This document shows, piece after piece, positions 18,650 to 27,860 of a stretch of 64,000 nucleotides of DNA. This DNA comes from Rubripirellula tenax (GTDB lineage: Bacteria > Planctomycetota > Planctomycetia > Pirellulales > Pirellulaceae): assembly GCF_007860125.1 (NCBI RefSeq), contig NZ_SJPW01000008.1, positions 96,460 through 160,459 of the forward strand, read 5' to 3'. The notes beneath the pieces were generated by a model. That model was not told the origin of the DNA. It was given only the letters and a program-made list of their open reading frames with translations, and did no database searches. The translations under genes were made by a program, and so were the position numbers. How positions within the stretch are numbered: position 1 is the stretch's first letter; each line of letters begins with the position of its first letter.

Positions 18650-19657
18650 ATGCAACTTCAATTAAAGACAAGCTTTGGTGGTCTTTCCCTCGCCTCGCCG
18701 GTGATCGTTGGTGCTTGTCCGATGTCTTTGAACGAGCAGGCCAGATTGTCGATGCAGAACGCCGGCGCGGGGGCGATCGTGCTACCGTCGCTTTTCGAAG
18801 AACAGGTCATCCAGTGGAGTCGCAAGACCGGTCGCGTGATTCCCGCAAGGGAAGCCAACATACTCGCACGTGCCCAGCGAACTCAACACAACTGGGCCTG
18901 TCCCGATGCGGAAACCTATTTGGCGTGCGTCAATCGCGCCAGTTCGCTGCAAGAGATCCCGATCATCGCTAGTCTGAACGGATTCACCGCAGGAGGTTGG
19001 ACAGACTTTGCCGGCGAATTACAAGAGGCCGGCGCAGCGGCGATTGAGCTAAACGTGCATCCTCTGCGGTCAAGCGAATATGAAAGCTCAGCGAACATCG
19101 AAACGACTATCTTGGATGCCGTCCGAGACATCAACGCTGCGATAAGCATTCCGTTGTTCGTGAAGCTAGGTCGAAACTTTACCAGCATTCCCCATCTTGC
19201 TCGCCAATTGCTGTCCGGTGCTCAAGGAATGGTTCTTTACGGCCGAACCCCGACGGTGGATATCTGTTTGGACAACATAAAAGCCGCCACTCGATGGAAG
19301 TTGACGTCGGCGTCGAGTGAACCGGAATCGCTTGACATATTGATGCAGGTTCATGGCTACTGTCCCGCGATGCCGTTGGCCGCCAGTGGCGGGATCAGCC
19401 ATGCCGACCACTTGATCAAGGCGTTGTTGGCTGGCGCTGACGTGGCAATGGTCACATCGGCAATATACCGAGAAGGACCCGATATCATTCGAAGCATGAT
19501 CGATGGGCTAAATCGTTTCATGGAAACTCATCGGATTCAAACCCTCGCCGAGCTGCAAACACAACGTCCAATCGAATTCAACAGCCACGAAGACCGTGCG
19601 TGTTACATCTCTGCACTCGCGGCGAGACTGAAGCCCGGTGACAGAATCGTTCCTTAG
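18650..19657 (+). CDS. Dihydroorotate dehydrogenase-like flavoprotein
   Basis: The 335-aa TIM-barrel protein begins LQLKTSFGGLSLASPVIVGA, typical of DHOD-like enzymes. It has IPIIASLNGFTAGGW and the FMN-site strands IPLFVKLGRNF, and it ends with MPLAASGGISHADHLIKALL and GADVAMVTSAIY, the phosphate-binding part. In bona fide PyrD the catalytic base region differs, and this group is usually annotated only as DHOD-like. It lacks neighbours from pyrimidine synthesis. Its place in a stress and redox cluster suggests another flavin oxidoreductase role. The ATG at 18650 follows the APH/AAA gene closely. Confidence 0.85.
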   Translation: MQLQLKTSFGGLSLASPVIVGACPMSLNEQARLSMQNAGAGAIVLPSLFEEQVIQWSRKTGRVIPAREANILARAQRTQHNWACPDAETYLACVNRASSLQEIPIIASLNGFTAGGWTDFAGELQEAGAAAIELNVHPLRSSEYESSANIETTILDAVRDINAAISIPLFVKLGRNFTSIPHLARQLLSGAQGMVLYGRTPTVDICLDNIKAATRWKLTSASSEPESLDILMQVHGYCPAMPLAASGGISHADHLIKALLAGADVAMVTSAIYREGPDIIRSMIDGLNRFMETHRIQTLAELQTQRPIEFNSHEDRACYISALAARLKPGDRIVP

Positions 19658-19850
19658 CATGCTTTCCACGCAGATCGATGTGGGGGATCGTCGATCGGAC
19701 TCGGGAAAACTTTTGCCCCGTTTGATCTCATTCAGGATTCGTTTGATCATGGATCGGTTTATACCCAGTCCCTCTGCCTTACCGAGGAGCAGTCGCCGTT
19801 CCAACCACACGCCATCCAGCGAAACGGTCCATTCGGATTCATTCCCGCGT

Positions 19851-19864
19851 GCAATTATGCACGT
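19851..19864. promoter_or_regulatory. Palindrome GTGC-N6-GCAC upstream of cytochrome gene 2
   Basis: GTGCAATTATGCAC sits in an even longer dyad, CGTGCA-N4-TGCACG (19850-19865). It is 50 bp upstream of the sigma-54 promoter at 19914. Confidence 0.6.
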
Positions 19865-19913
19865 CGCGACACCCTGCACACACCAAAGTGGCGATCCAAT
19901 GCAAAAAACAGCA

Positions 19914-19929
19914 TGGCATAAGCTTTGCC
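19914..19929 (+). promoter_or_regulatory. Sigma-54 promoter of cytochrome gene 2
   Basis: TGGCATAAGCTTTGCC has the -24 TGGCA and -12 TTGC boxes at exact spacing and ends 56 bases before the ATG at 19985. The intergenic stretch 19658-19984 holds no gene otherwise. Confidence 0.75.
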
Positions 19930-19984
19930 TTGTTCACTGCGTCATGTTGCCTGATCTAGTTCAACCTCCTTCGGAGCTGGTGTG

Positions 19985-20437
19985 ATGCGATTGAATGCCC
20001 TAATTCTACTATTCTGCGTCACCTGTTCGACGCTGCTTGCACAGGAACCCAAGCCAATCCCACCTGAATCTGAGTTGGCGATGGCATCCGACGATAGGCC
20101 ACTCAGTTTTTGGATGGAGAAGAAGTTTGAATACTCGACCGCCATCTTGAAGGGGCTGTCGCAAGCCGACTTCCAGTCAATTGAAGAGAACGCCCGGCGG
20201 ATGCGGTTGCTGAGCAAAGTCGAGGGATTCGTCCGAAGTCGCACATTGGGATATCGCGCGAACCTTCACACCTTCGAAAGGGTTGCGGATGATGTCATCA
20301 TTCAGGCCAAAAAGAAAAACATCGACGGTGTGACACTGGCATATCACCAATTGACCGTAAGTTGCGTGCGTTGCCACCAGACGCTGAGAGAGGCGAATAG
20401 TACGCCCACGCCTCCGTCGTCGCCAAAAACCAAGTAG
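19985..20437 (+). CDS. Exported cytochrome c'-like monohaem protein 2
   Basis: The 150-aa protein has a signal peptide (about 1-20, ending LLAQ) and helices resembling those of the protein at 16595: both have a KS/YSTAILKGL-like helix, an N-A-R-x-[LM]-[KR]-L-L-S motif and a C-terminal haem site, here CVRCH (127-131). The paralogy supports a common function at a periplasmic haem. A GTG codon directly precedes the ATG, and the ATG was chosen. It has a clear sigma-54 promoter and an exact palindrome upstream, so it appears to be a separately controlled regulon member. Gas binding (NO, CO) is an inference from the c' layout. Confidence 0.82.
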   Translation: MRLNALILLFCVTCSTLLAQEPKPIPPESELAMASDDRPLSFWMEKKFEYSTAILKGLSQADFQSIEENARRMRLLSKVEGFVRSRTLGYRANLHTFERVADDVIIQAKKKNIDGVTLAYHQLTVSCVRCHQTLREANSTPTPPSSPKTK

Positions 20438-20781
20438 GAATCAACGGTAACCGGAAAGAAGCCGGCGTTGCCGCGTCGCGAGTTGCTGTTCTGGATCACA
20501 GGCCTGTTTCTCGCGATCGCCATACAATGATGCAAGCGGTCGCGATGGACGTGGCGTTTGTCCTCGCGAGGAGCGAAGCGAGGTTAGATTTTGAGTCGCC
20601 TCATCGCGGTTGAGGGCTTGGGGGGAATTGCCCGTTGGTTCCCCGGACAAGACCGTCGCGCGGGACGCCGCAGCAGGCACTTCGGGTCCGTCGTCTTGCA
20701 TCCAATCCAAAGTGCAGGCTATCACCAGCTTGGTGCTAGCACCGTTCTTTGTTATGCGTAAACGAAAATCGAGCCAACAAC
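20438..20781. other. Intergenic stretch with a 12-bp palindrome
   Basis: This region lies between converging genes. GGTGCTAGCACC (20732-20743) is a perfect palindrome close to the end of the TerB-like gene and may form a hairpin serving as a shared terminator, though no T run is evident. No supported gene is present. Confidence 0.4.
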
Positions 20782-21366
20782 CTATCGCTCGCTGACGGAG
20801 CACTGCCTCAGTTGCTTTTCGATGCGTTCCAGCATGACTTTTTCCTTCGCTGATGTCTTTCCCCTTCCGAAATGTCCACCCGAAGCCTCGGCGACGACAT
20901 TGCACGACCTGACGATTTGGTCTCGCAGCGTTTCACGACGTTCGAGCGGCAAGACATGGAAGACAGCCAACGAATATTCAGCCCAGTGACTCCACAGCTC
21001 ATCACCCGGTGGATTCTTGAGCCAGGTCTTAAGCAACGCGCGGGCATCCGGCTGCCGAACTTGCAGATGCAAAGCGTCGCTCAGGATAGCTTGTTGCTCA
21101 GCCGAATCGACTTTACCGTCGGCCCAAGCGACAAACACCATCGGGACCAACGCCAAGGCGGTGATGGACGATGGTTTGAAACCAGCGTCCACAAGGTGCT
21201 CCAAGATCGTAGACTCTTCAAAACCCGTTGCCGCCTTCAGTCGTTCGATCGCGTCTTCCCGCTCCATTCTTGACCGCAATTCCATACCAAGCCGCTGATC
21301 GACTTGATAGAAGAATTCATCTTCTAGTGCTTTCCCTCGACGGTGAATTTCATCTTGTTCGAACAC
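20782..21366 (-). CDS. TerB-like helical protein, paralogue 2
   Basis: A GTG start at 21366 gives 194 aa and has an excellent GGGAGAG site 4 bases upstream. The longer frame from 21603 runs through a perfect sigma-54 promoter and was rejected. The body resembles the protein at 14749: ALALVPMVFVAWADGKVDSA, then EQQAILSDALHLQV, and the C-terminal ASGGHFGRGKTSAKE block. The acidic DGKVDSAE stretch is the usual TerB-like calcium or metal region. It is soluble and has no signal peptide. The function is unknown, and the shared promoter type and shared C-terminal block argue that both paralogues serve the same stress response. Confidence 0.82.
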   Translation of the reverse strand: MFEQDEIHRRGKALEDEFFYQVDQRLGMELRSRMEREDAIERLKAATGFEESTILEHLVDAGFKPSSITALALVPMVFVAWADGKVDSAEQQAILSDALHLQVRQPDARALLKTWLKNPPGDELWSHWAEYSLAVFHVLPLERRETLRDQIVRSCNVVAEASGGHFGRGKTSAKEKVMLERIEKQLRQCSVSER

Positions 21367-21430
21367 TAGTCTCTCCCGAAAGGTGGCACATTCAGAAAGA
21401 CGAAACAACCGTTTCGTCAATAGATCCAGT

Positions 21431-21446
21431 TGCAAGACACGTGCCA
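21431..21446 (-). promoter_or_regulatory. Consensus sigma-54 promoter of TerB-like gene 2
   Basis: The minus strand reads TGGCACGTGTCTTGCA, identical to the textbook TGGCACG-N4-TTGCA. It ends 64 bases before the GTG start. A 16-bp perfect palindrome CCTTGGCATGCCAAGG (21459-21474) lies 12 bases upstream of it. Confidence 0.85.
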
Positions 21447-21531
21447 TCGTCGCGTTCGCCTTGGCATGCCAAGGGAACATGCATATTCGGCTGTTATTCG
21501 GCGATACATCTCGTGAGAAATTCACTTGTGC

Positions 21532-21545
21532 GTGCGAGTTTGCAC
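21532..21545. promoter_or_regulatory. Palindrome GTGC-N6-GCAC upstream of TerB-like gene 2
   Basis: GTGCGAGTTTGCAC is an exact copy of the dyad, 85 bp upstream of the consensus sigma-54 promoter at 21431-21446. Confidence 0.55.
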
Positions 21546-21604
21546 ACAGCAACGGGCTCAATATGCGCGATGAATTGTTGAGATCGTGACGCCACGGTGC
21601 CATT

Positions 21605-21922
21605 TCATCTGGCTTTCGTTCTGGAACAGAGTCTGCAAACGAGTGAAACGGATGGCTTGATCAGAGAGAGCACACGAGTAATCGTGTCGTGCGACGGAAT
21701 GCCAGCACTGAAATCAGCGAGATTCATCAGCCAGTCGAGCTTCTCATGTCCGAAGCATTCGATCTTCTCTGGACCATCTGCATCAGCAATCGCGGCGGCG
21801 ACGATCAGCAGCAAAGTCGAATTGAGTAGATGCACCACCCGGCTTTGCGCGTAAGGATCTTCGACTGGATCAAAGCAATCGTGACGCATGTCAATCTGCG
21901 AACTCATTGCCATCTCCATCAC
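21605..21922 (-). pseudogene. ISAs1-family transposase, N-terminal remnant
   Basis: The 105-aa frame reads like the H-repeat-associated N-terminal region of ISAs1 transposases: IVAAAIADADGPEKIECFGH, then EKLDWLMNLADF and GIPSHDTITRVLSLI. After that the similarity stops, and the catalytic DDE domain is absent, whereas full transposases are about 370 aa. No terminal inverted repeats were found. It is dead debris between TerB-like gene 2 and the phosphoketolase promoter. The 21923-22153 stretch holds no other gene. Confidence 0.7.
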
Positions 21923-22085
21923 AGGGCAAACGAAAAGTATCCGCAGACATCATTCGCAAGAGAGGGTTCACTCGGGCACCCCAACCAGGAAGACGTTCTC
22001 TAGTGTTTGGTGCGAGCGTCGTGACTTCGAAGTTCCGCGAAAAGTGTGCGTATTGGATCAGCCTGATGGCCTGCAAGACGCAGTT

Positions 22086-22099
22086 GTGCGAATGAGCGC
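22086..22099. promoter_or_regulatory. One-mismatch palindrome GTGC-N6-GCGC before the phosphoketolase promoter
   Basis: GTGCGAATGAGCGC differs from the cluster dyad at one base and lies 54 bp upstream of the sigma-54 promoter at 22154. Confidence 0.35.
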
Positions 22100-22153
22100 T
22101 GAATTTGTAGTCGCCACGTCTTCATTTTCGCGATTCGAATGAAATTGGATGTC

Positions 22154-22169
22154 TGGCACATCGGATGCA
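22154..22169 (+). promoter_or_regulatory. Sigma-54 promoter of the phosphoketolase gene
   Basis: TGGCACATCGGATGCA has a perfect -24 box and GG-N10-GC spacing, with ATGCA for TTGCA as at 15496. Transcription would start near 22180, about 100 bases before the chosen GTG. Confidence 0.7.
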
Positions 22170-22281
22170 TTCGATGTCCGATGTACCAATTGTCCATACG
22201 CTTCATTGGTTTGCCTGGATTGCACGGGGTAGCGATGCAATGAGGCGTAGCACCGCTTACATTTTTCCTGGAGTCACTACC

Positions 22282-24714
22282 GTGTCGATTTCCGCAGATT
22301 CGAGTTTAAGAACCGATGATGTAGAGAGGTTGGACAGCCCGAATGCTGAAGAACTACGCCTCATCGACGCCTATTGGAGAGCAGCAAACTATTTGTCCGT
22401 CGGTCAAATCTACCTATTCGACAATCCGTTGCTCACAAAGCCGCTGTCCGCCGAGCACATCAAGCCGCGATTGCTTGGTCACTGGGGGACCACGCCGGGA
22501 TTGAATTTTCTTTACGCTCATCTCAATCGCATCATCAAGCGGCGCGACCGGAGCGTGCTGTTTGTCACCGGTCCCGGACACGGTGGGCCGGCTTTGGTGG
22601 CGAACACATACTTGGAAGGGACATACACAGAACTTTATCCGAATGTGACCCAAGATACGGAAGGGATGAAGCGGCTTTTCAAACAGTTCAGTTTTCCTGG
22701 AGGTATCCCAAGCCACGTCGCGCCGGAAACGCCCGGCAGCATTCACGAAGGGGGGGAACTGGGCTACGCATTGTCGCATGCGTTCGGCGCAGCATTTGAC
22801 AATCCAGACTTGATCGTCGCGTGTGTTGTCGGCGATGGAGAGGCAGAGACGGGACCGCTGGCGACGAGCTGGCACTCCAACAAATTCTTGAATCCCATCC
22901 GTGACGGAGCCGTACTGCCGATACTGCACTTGAACGGATACAAGATCGCCAATCCCACGGTTTTGGCGAGAATCAGTCATGATGAACTGGACCACCTGCT
23001 ACGCGGATATGGCTATGAGCCTTTCTATGTGGAGGGAAACGATCCGGCGAAGCTGCATGCGATGATGGCTGAAACCTTGGATCGTGTGATGGACGAAATT
23101 CAACGCATTCAACAAGTCGCACGACAGAACATTGATCCAACGCGTCCCCGTTGGCCAATGATCGTGTTGCGTACGCCCAAGGGTTGGACATGTCCCCACG
23201 AAGTCGATGGTGTTCAAGTGGAGGATAGCTGGCGAAGCCATCAAGTGCCGCTTAGTTCTCTACACGGAAACGCCGACCACATCCGACTGTTGCAGAAGTG
23301 GATGAAGAGCTACCGGCCGGAGGAGCTCTTTGATGCGGACGGTCGCCTGAACGTTGAAATCGCCGATCTCGCACCTGTTGGTGATAGACGCATGGGAGCC
23401 AATCCCCACGGCAACGGCGGTTTGTTGTTAAAGAGCCTGCGAATGCCTGACTTCCGCAAATATGCGGTTGACGTGCCAAGTCCAGGTGCGGTGAATGCGG
23501 AGGCGACTCGCGTTCAGGGCAAGTTCATTCGTGACGTGATGAGGAAGAACGAGTTCCATCAAAATTTTCGCGTCTTTAGTCCTGACGAAAACGCTTCCAA
23601 CAGGTGGGGAGATGTTTTCGATGCGACGGATCGCGGTTTCGTTGGCGAAATCCTTCCAAGCGACGATCACATTTCGCCCAACGGACGCGTGATGGAAATG
23701 CTGTCGGAGCACCAATGCCAAGGTTGGTTGGAGGGCTATCTGCTTACCGGTCGCCACGGATTCTTCAATTGCTACGAAGCTTTCATTCACATCATCGACT
23801 CGATGCTGAATCAGCACGCCAAGTGGTTGAAGGTGTGCGAGGACATTCCTTGGCGGCGTCCGATTGCATCGCTGAACTACCTGTTGTCATCGCACGTCTG
23901 GCGACAAGACCACAACGGATTCAGTCACCAAGATCCTGGCTTCATCGACCATGTGGTGAACAAGAAGTCCGAGATCATTCGTGTTTATCTTCCACCCGAC
24001 GCGAACTGTTTGCTGTCGGTAACAGACCACTGCCTGCGCAGCCGCAACGATGTCAACGTCATTGTCGCCGGGAAACAGTCCTCTCCGCAGTGGCTGACGA
24101 TGGACGAAGCAATCAAGCACTGCACGGCCGGAATTAGCATTTGGCCATGGGCCAGCAATGACCAGGGTGCCGAACCCGACGTTGTGATGGCCTGTTGCGG
24201 TGACGTGCCGACGCTCGAAACGCTCGCGGCCGTCGAACTGTTGCGACGATACCTTCCCAACCTAAAGGTACGAGTGATCAACGTGGTCAACCTGATGAAA
24301 TTGCAGACTCCCAGCGAGCATCCGCTCGGGCTGTCCGATCGTGACTTCGACATTCTATTCACCACGAACAAACCAATCATCTTTGCTTTTCACGGCTATC
24401 CATGGTTGATTCATCGACTGACCTACCGTCGCACCAATCACCACAACCTGCATGTACGCGGATACAAGGAAGAAGGAACCACGACGACACCGTTCGACAT
24501 GGTGGTTCTGAACGATCTTGATCGCTTTCACTTGGTTGAAGACGTCATCAATCGGGTTCCCGCTTTGGGTGCCAAAGACGCCTACGTCAAACAAGCCGTG
24601 CGCGACAAACTGATCGATCACAAGCAGTACATCGCGGAACACGGCGAGGACATGCCCGAGGTGCGCGAGTGGGTATGGTCCGGCAAGCGCTCAAACGACT
24701 CGACGGGGAACTAG
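22282..24714 (+). CDS. xfp: Xylulose-5-phosphate/fructose-6-phosphate phosphoketolase
   Basis: With GTG 22282 (GGAG 8 bases upstream) the protein has 810 aa, the normal family length. An in-frame ATG at 22240 is an alternative. The in-frame ATG at 22165 lies within the promoter and is excluded. Thiamine-diphosphate enzyme features are intact: [37 protein letters not shown], the ThDP site [19 protein letters not shown], and C-terminal NVVNLMKLQ and [15 protein letters not shown]. It splits xylulose-5-P or fructose-6-P with phosphate to give acetyl-phosphate, erythrose-4-P or glyceraldehyde-3-P and water, an oxygen-free route to acetyl-phosphate and ATP. That fits induction at low oxygen together with Usp and haem proteins. 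Confidence 0.96.
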   Translation: MSISADSSLRTDDVERLDSPNAEELRLIDAYWRAANYLSVGQIYLFDNPLLTKPLSAEHIKPRLLGHWGTTPGLNFLYAHLNRIIKRRDRSVLFVTGPGHGGPALVANTYLEGTYTELYPNVTQDTEGMKRLFKQFSFPGGIPSHVAPETPGSIHEGGELGYALSHAFGAAFDNPDLIVACVVGDGEAETGPLATSWHSNKFLNPIRDGAVLPILHLNGYKIANPTVLARISHDELDHLLRGYGYEPFYVEGNDPAKLHAMMAETLDRVMDEIQRIQQVARQNIDPTRPRWPMIVLRTPKGWTCPHEVDGVQVEDSWRSHQVPLSSLHGNADHIRLLQKWMKSYRPEELFDADGRLNVEIADLAPVGDRRMGANPHGNGGLLLKSLRMPDFRKYAVDVPSPGAVNAEATRVQGKFIRDVMRKNEFHQNFRVFSPDENASNRWGDVFDATDRGFVGEILPSDDHISPNGRVMEMLSEHQCQGWLEGYLLTGRHGFFNCYEAFIHIIDSMLNQHAKWLKVCEDIPWRRPIASLNYLLSSHVWRQDHNGFSHQDPGFIDHVVNKKSEIIRVYLPPDANCLLSVTDHCLRSRNDVNVIVAGKQSSPQWLTMDEAIKHCTAGISIWPWASNDQGAEPDVVMACCGDVPTLETLAAVELLRRYLPNLKVRVINVVNLMKLQTPSEHPLGLSDRDFDILFTTNKPIIFAFHGYPWLIHRLTYRRTNHHNLHVRGYKEEGTTTTPFDMVVLNDLDRFHLVEDVINRVPALGAKDAYVKQAVRDKLIDHKQYIAEHGEDMPEVREWVWSGKRSNDSTGN

Positions 24715-25063
24715 GTCGATCAACCTACTGGTTTTCTAAACGAGGCATCGCCGGACGTTGCTCATGCGAATCCACTCTACGGCGGATTGATTCGATCTGG
24801 CGAGATGGTGCGGCGTAGCGAATCAAACGTTTCAGCAGTCCGGGGCATGTGTCCGGCCCCAACATCCACGGGATTCACTCCGATGGATGCCGTGATGATG
24901 GGCAACCGCTACGGCTCAATCGACTTTCGAATTCTATCCTACTTAACATCTCAGCCTGGCGTTTCTGCGGCCGATTCGGTCCGCTCGAGAAACGTTCTTG
25001 CCGGACAACGGGTGACCTTGGGAGGAATGACCTTTGAATCGCAAGGGCGAAGCAAAAAAGAGT
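24715..25063. other. Intergenic stretch without a supported gene
   Basis: This 349-bp region lies between the converging phosphoketolase and methyltransferase genes. One plus frame (24787-25182) is open but has no domain features and runs into the opposite gene, so it is judged a chance frame. No clear hairpin terminator was seen. Confidence 0.5.
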
Positions 25064-25510
25064 CTACTTGCCCCGACTTGCAAATGGCAAACGGGGAACC
25101 AATCGACCGACCTTGGATTGATAGTCGCGGTACTCTTCAAAACGCTTCACCATCGCCAATTCTTCCACGCTTGCCTTACTAGCCAGAACGATTGACAAGC
25201 CGATCCAAGCGGCCAATCGCCACCACGCAAATCCACTCAATAGCAACGCCGCAGTAAACCACATCAGCCCTGCGTACATCGGATGGCGGACGACAGCATA
25301 TGGCCCACTTCGGATTAGCCGAGTGTCTTCATTCGTTGTTGGATGCACGCGAAGCTTGAACAAACCCATCGTCAACCACGCAGACATCGCTAGAACAATG
25401 CCCGGCAAAGCGATCAGCATGATCGCCCAAGGAAAGGGAAGCCAGGTTGCCGATAGAACTAAGATCGCGGCAAGAGCAAATTGCGCGACAATTAAGAAGA
25501 CGTGATACAT
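25064..25510 (-). CDS. ICMT-like membrane methyltransferase
   Basis: The 148-aa protein has four or five hydrophobic helices and the family signature RSGPYAVVRHPMYAGLMWF followed by a C-terminal EELAMVKRFEEYRDYQSKV. This is the phospholipid or isoprenylcysteine carboxyl methyltransferase (PEMT/ICMT) SAM-dependent family. Bacterial members have varied or unknown substrates. Its ATG lies 27 bp from the left end of the IS element. Removing the IS would place it 22 bp downstream of the stress protein stop codon, so the two probably formed an operon before the insertion. It may now lack its promoter. Confidence 0.85.
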   Translation of the reverse strand: MYHVFLIVAQFALAAILVLSATWLPFPWAIMLIALPGIVLAMSAWLTMGLFKLRVHPTTNEDTRLIRSGPYAVVRHPMYAGLMWFTAALLLSGFAWWRLAAWIGLSIVLASKASVEELAMVKRFEEYRDYQSKVGRLVPRLPFASRGK

Positions 25511-25536
25511 AAAACGATCAGATCAAGACTGTCTAT

Positions 25537-26758
25537 CAGCCTGTTGAAAAAGGGGGCTGACCCGAATGGCACTTAATCGGCGGCAAGCTATTGCTGGTTC
25601 AGGAGTTAGCAGCGATTGACAGCAAGGGGCTTCACTTGCGATGAGTTTGGGTATCTCACCACCTAAACACGCCAAGCATGGAAGCCCCCCGTGTGCTGTC
25701 AATCGTTTGATTCGTTTCGTTGTCGAGTCCATCGCGCTCGCCAAAACGGTGACCTCTACTTCGCGTCTTTGATTTCCAGAGAGACTATCGAGTCGGTCTT
25801 CGGCGAGGCAACCTCCATTCTCGGCGCGGCCAGAGTCTACAACAACGAATCGGACATCCCCCGGTGACATTGTGGGTGTTCTTGTCGCAGGTCATGAGCA
25901 TCCACCACGGCTGTGTCTGGCCAGTCGCCAAACTGATCACCTATCGAGTCGCCAATGGGCTGTCAGCGTGCTCGGCTCAAACCGGTGCCTACTGTATCGC
26001 CCGCGACAAACTTGACGAGCGGGCCATGCATCGCTTGGTCACCGCGAGCGGTCAAGCCATCGAAGCCACCGCTCCCGATCATTGGCGGTGGTTGGGACAC
26101 CGAGTCATCACCGCCGATGGTGCGACCGTGACGATGGCCGACACGATCGAAAACCAAGATGCGTATCCGCACCTAACGAGCCAAGCTCCAGGCTGCGGAT
26201 TCCCGATTGTGCGTGTTGTGGTTCTGTTCGCGTTATCCACCGCAGTCGTGCCCGACATGGCGCTGGGACGGTACAAGGGCAAACTCACTCACGAGGTAAG
26301 TCTGTTCAGACAGATTGATGAAATCATCGAAGAAACCGATGTGTTTCTCGCTGATCGTGCGTACGCGGGTTGGTTTGAAATAGCTCGCATGATGCAGCGT
26401 GGTGCGCATGAGTGATTTTCGGACCGGTATTCGGTACGGAAAAGACGATCACTCGATCCAGATCGACAAGCCGTCATGCCCGACGTGGATGAGCAAAGAA
26501 GAGTACGAAGGCTACCCCGACTTCATCATGATTCGGGAGATCAAGATCCATGTCACCAATCAAGATTTCCGGACTCGCGAGATCATCGTCCACACGTCGT
26601 TGGAAACTGACCGGACCGCTACGAACCCAGAGTGCTCAAGCGGCGACCGAAGAAGTGCAAACTCATGCTGAAGTTCAGACGCGAATACAAACCCGGTGAA
26701 GCATGAGACTTACGCCGATTAAGTGCCATTCGGGTCAGACCCCTTTTTTAACAGGCTG
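25537..26758 (+). mobile_element. IS4-type insertion sequence with 46-bp inverted repeats
   Basis: Terminal inverted repeats 25537-25582 and 26713-26758 match at 44 of 46 positions, starting CAGCCTGTT. CTAT directly flanks both ends (25533-25536 and 26759-26762), consistent with a 4-bp target duplication. The element is about 1.2 kb and carries a broken DDE transposase. Its right end abuts the stop codon of the stress protein gene at 26759. Confidence 0.88.
25697..26671 (+). pseudogene. IS4-type transposase, frameshifted and internally deleted
   Basis: Three reading frames together give one transposase. Segment one ends at about 25867 (ASLISRETIESVFGEATSI). Segment two is 25864-26415, with AKLITYRVANGLSACSA, HRVITADGATVTMADT (first D), LGRYKGKLTHEVSLFRQID and DVFLADRAYAG (second D). 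Segment three is 26399-26671, with DFRTGIRYGKDDHSI and REIIVHTSLE. The joint at about 26400 lacks the residues usually following RGAH, and the C-terminal catalytic E region is missing. It cannot be functional by itself, though the good terminal repeats would allow mobilisation in trans. Confidence 0.85.
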
Positions 26759-27727
26759 CTATCCCTCTACCTCAACCTGTTGCCTTAGACGTTGCGCGGC
26801 ATCAAGCTTTGCATTCTGACGATCGACCTTATCGCGCACGATCAAAACACTGCACATCGCGTGACGCAGAACGTAACGTGATGTGCTGCCCATGAACAAC
26901 CGCGTCAGCAAACCACTGTCGCTGTCTCCGGTCAGAATAAGATCGCAACCGTGCGTCTCGGCGTATTCGATCAATGCGTCGCCGACGTGACCGCTTTCGA
27001 CTAAATGAGTTTCGGTATTTAGTCCCATGGCTTGCAACTGTGTCTCAAAATCGAGAATTTGTTGCTGTGCTTCTCTACGAAAGGCCTGCCAATACTTGGA
27101 CGCCGTTTGTCGAATGTCTTGGCGATAGAGCGTTTCCAGACGAAGCACGCGGACCAGGTGAACTTCGACGTTCGGACGCAACTCAAGTTGCTTCAGCCAA
27201 TCGATCATTCGGTGATCCTCCGCCGCACCCGATAGCGCAATGATGACCTTGGTTAGCGATGGCGGACGCTCCGAGTCCCGTTTTGGACGAACGATCAAGA
27301 TGGAGGCGTCGGCATGAGTGGCAACGTAATCGGAGACGCTTCCCAGCAGAACGCGATCGAGTGCAGAGTGCCCAACCGCGCCCAACACGATCAGTTCGGT
27401 GTCGGTGCTTTCGGCTACTTTTAGTAACTCCGTCGCTGGTGGACCGACCGGGATGCGCGTGCGAACGCCATGTAGAAAATTCCTGCGAGCAGACTTGCGG
27501 ATTTCATCTGCCTCGTGTTCGATCCGCTCTTTCACGCAGTTGCGTTCTTCGTCAAGGAACGCACCCAAGTCAGCCGGCATATCGGAAATTCCACTGGACA
27601 TGAACATGAGCGGCATCACGGCAGACACGATCTCGACATCAATGGGCTTACGAAAAGGGATCGCCATCAGGTACGCAGCAGCCGCTTGGGAATGTGGCGA
27701 AGCGTCGTTGGCTAGCAGAACACGCAT
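26759..27727 (-). CDS. Universal stress protein, two Usp domains
   Basis: The ATG at 27727 with AAGGAG 6 bases upstream gives 322 aa. An ATG 21 bases further upstream lacks such a site. The first domain starts MRVLLANDASPHSQAAAAYL and has GAVGHSALDRVLLGSVSDY and ASILIVRP. The second has TGDSDSGLLTRLFMGSTSRY and CSVLIVR. It is a third tandem Usp of the window, with a strong sigma-54 promoter and two upstream palindromes. The stop codon TAG touches the right end of the IS element and was regenerated by or preserved through the CTAT duplication, so the protein is intact. Confidence 0.94.
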   Translation of the reverse strand: MRVLLANDASPHSQAAAAYLMAIPFRKPIDVEIVSAVMPLMFMSSGISDMPADLGAFLDEERNCVKERIEHEADEIRKSARRNFLHGVRTRIPVGPPATELLKVAESTDTELIVLGAVGHSALDRVLLGSVSDYVATHADASILIVRPKRDSERPPSLTKVIIALSGAAEDHRMIDWLKQLELRPNVEVHLVRVLRLETLYRQDIRQTASKYWQAFRREAQQQILDFETQLQAMGLNTETHLVESGHVGDALIEYAETHGCDLILTGDSDSGLLTRLFMGSTSRYVLRHAMCSVLIVRDKVDRQNAKLDAAQRLRQQVEVEG

Positions 27728-27801
27728 GATGGGCTCCTTGGTTGGCATTGAACTTGATTCGTGGTCTGCAGTTCAACCACTTCTAACGATGTCATCAAAT
27801 T

Positions 27802-27817
27802 CGCAAAGCGGATGCCA
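27802..27817 (-). promoter_or_regulatory. Sigma-54 promoter of the stress protein gene at 27727
   Basis: The minus strand reads TGGCATCCGCTTTGCG, with all key -24 and -12 bases at correct spacing, 75 bases before the ATG. Confidence 0.78.
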
Positions 27818-27860
27818 ACCGAGAAATACCGAATTTAAGTTCCTTGGATCATCCATGCTG

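Noticed and set aside
20441..20905. Open minus-strand frame of 154 codons
   Set aside because: It overlaps the end of TerB-like gene 2 in another frame and has low-complexity composition without a domain; it is possibly part of an intergenic repeat but not a supported gene.
21367..21603. N-terminal extension of TerB-like gene 2
   Set aside because: It runs through a fully consensus sigma-54 promoter, and the GTG at 21366 has a far better ribosome site.
22165..22281. Upstream ATG for phosphoketolase
   Set aside because: It sits inside the sigma-54 promoter and adds residues not seen in the family.
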